Positions 6,352-6,538 of a stretch of DNA of 6,538 bases are shown piece by piece; the stretch's first letter is position 1, and each line of letters starts with the position of its first letter. The stretch spans positions 1-6,538 of the forward strand of contig JAUVAM010000232.1 of NCBI GenBank assembly GCA_030591745.1, in the 5' to 3' direction. The notes under the pieces are model-generated. The model did not search any database. It was not told where the DNA came from and saw only the letters and a list, made by a program, of their open reading frames with translations. The position numbers and the translations under genes were made by a program. Source of the DNA: Deltaproteobacteria bacterium (lineage in GTDB: Bacteria; Myxococcota; B64-G9).

Positions 6352-6538
6352 CTACTTGGCCTGGGTGAGTTTGGTGACTACGGATTTCATCGACTTGGCG
6401 AGGTCTTCCTCGCTGCAGCCGCCTTCCTGGCTCGCTCCGCCTTCGCTTGCGGCGGTCTTGAGATCGAAGATTACCGCCGTTACCATGCAGCTCGCGCCGA
6501 GCTTGATGACCTGGGTGGAGAGCGATTTCTCGGCGGCC
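6352..6538 (-). CDS. Hypothetical protein, C-terminal fragment (5' part outside window)
   Basis: An open frame enters from the right edge and ends with TAG at 6354-6352, giving the last 62 residues. It has no start in the window. The tail contains a hydrophobic stretch, LGASCMVTAVIFDLKT, then a Gly/Glu/Ser-rich link with a second cysteine (EGGCSEEDL) and a basic amphipathic end (KSMKSVVTKLTQAK). The two cysteines could pair if the protein is exported. Codon use is GC-rich like the neighbouring genes, which supports real coding. I do not recognise the family. It lies 57 bases upstream of the EEP lipoprotein gene on the same strand, with no clear terminator between, so they may be co-transcribed. 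Confidence 0.6.
   Translation of the reverse strand, partial: AAEKSLSTQVIKLGASCMVTAVIFDLKTAASEGGASQEGGCSEEDLAKSMKSVVTKLTQAK

Overview
The window looks like a GC-rich Gram-negative chromosome, most likely a deltaproteobacterial or Myxococcota/Bradymonadia-type environmental bacterium. The basis is two large lipoproteins with lipobox cysteines, a Cys-rich extracellular protein of the kind common in those groups, an ECF sigma/anti-sigma pair, and an MntP exporter. This taxonomic guess is an inference from gene style; no marker gene is present.

Layout: (1) Positions 1-2914 hold a three-gene minus-strand operon, read from right to left. It encodes a 595-residue lipoprotein with an N-terminal carboxypeptidase-regulatory-like beta domain and a TolB/WD40-like propeller-type body. 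Next comes a 183-residue ECF sigma factor 6 bases downstream. Last is a single-pass membrane anti-sigma factor, whose start overlaps the sigma stop by one base and which runs off the left edge. (2) A divergent intergenic region (2915-3034) separates this operon from a plus-strand pair: mntP (manganese exporter, GTG start at 3035) and, 26 bases downstream, a COG0731-type radical SAM protein with a C-terminal winged-helix-like tail. (3) A 30-base convergent junction follows, with no convincing terminator. (4) Positions 4627-6294 on the minus strand encode a 555-residue lipoprotein. It carries two nearly identical 37-residue Cys-rich repeats, a thrombospondin-1-like segment, and an endonuclease/exonuclease/phosphatase (EEP) domain with all its catalytic motifs. 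(5) The last 187 bases hold the 3' end of an unrecognised minus-strand gene 57 bases upstream of the EEP lipoprotein gene.

How the genes fit together: the left operon looks like an envelope-sensing regulatory unit, in which a surface or periplasmic lipoprotein is co-expressed with a sigma factor and its membrane-bound regulator. The mntP/radical SAM pair is probably co-transcribed, but no functional link is evident. The EEP lipoprotein is probably a cell-surface or periplasmic hydrolase with adhesive Cys-rich N-terminal modules. No mobile element, CRISPR array, tRNA or rRNA was seen. Most of the window is ordinary. The most notable parts are the lipoprotein-led sigma operon and the domain architecture and recent internal duplication of the EEP lipoprotein.
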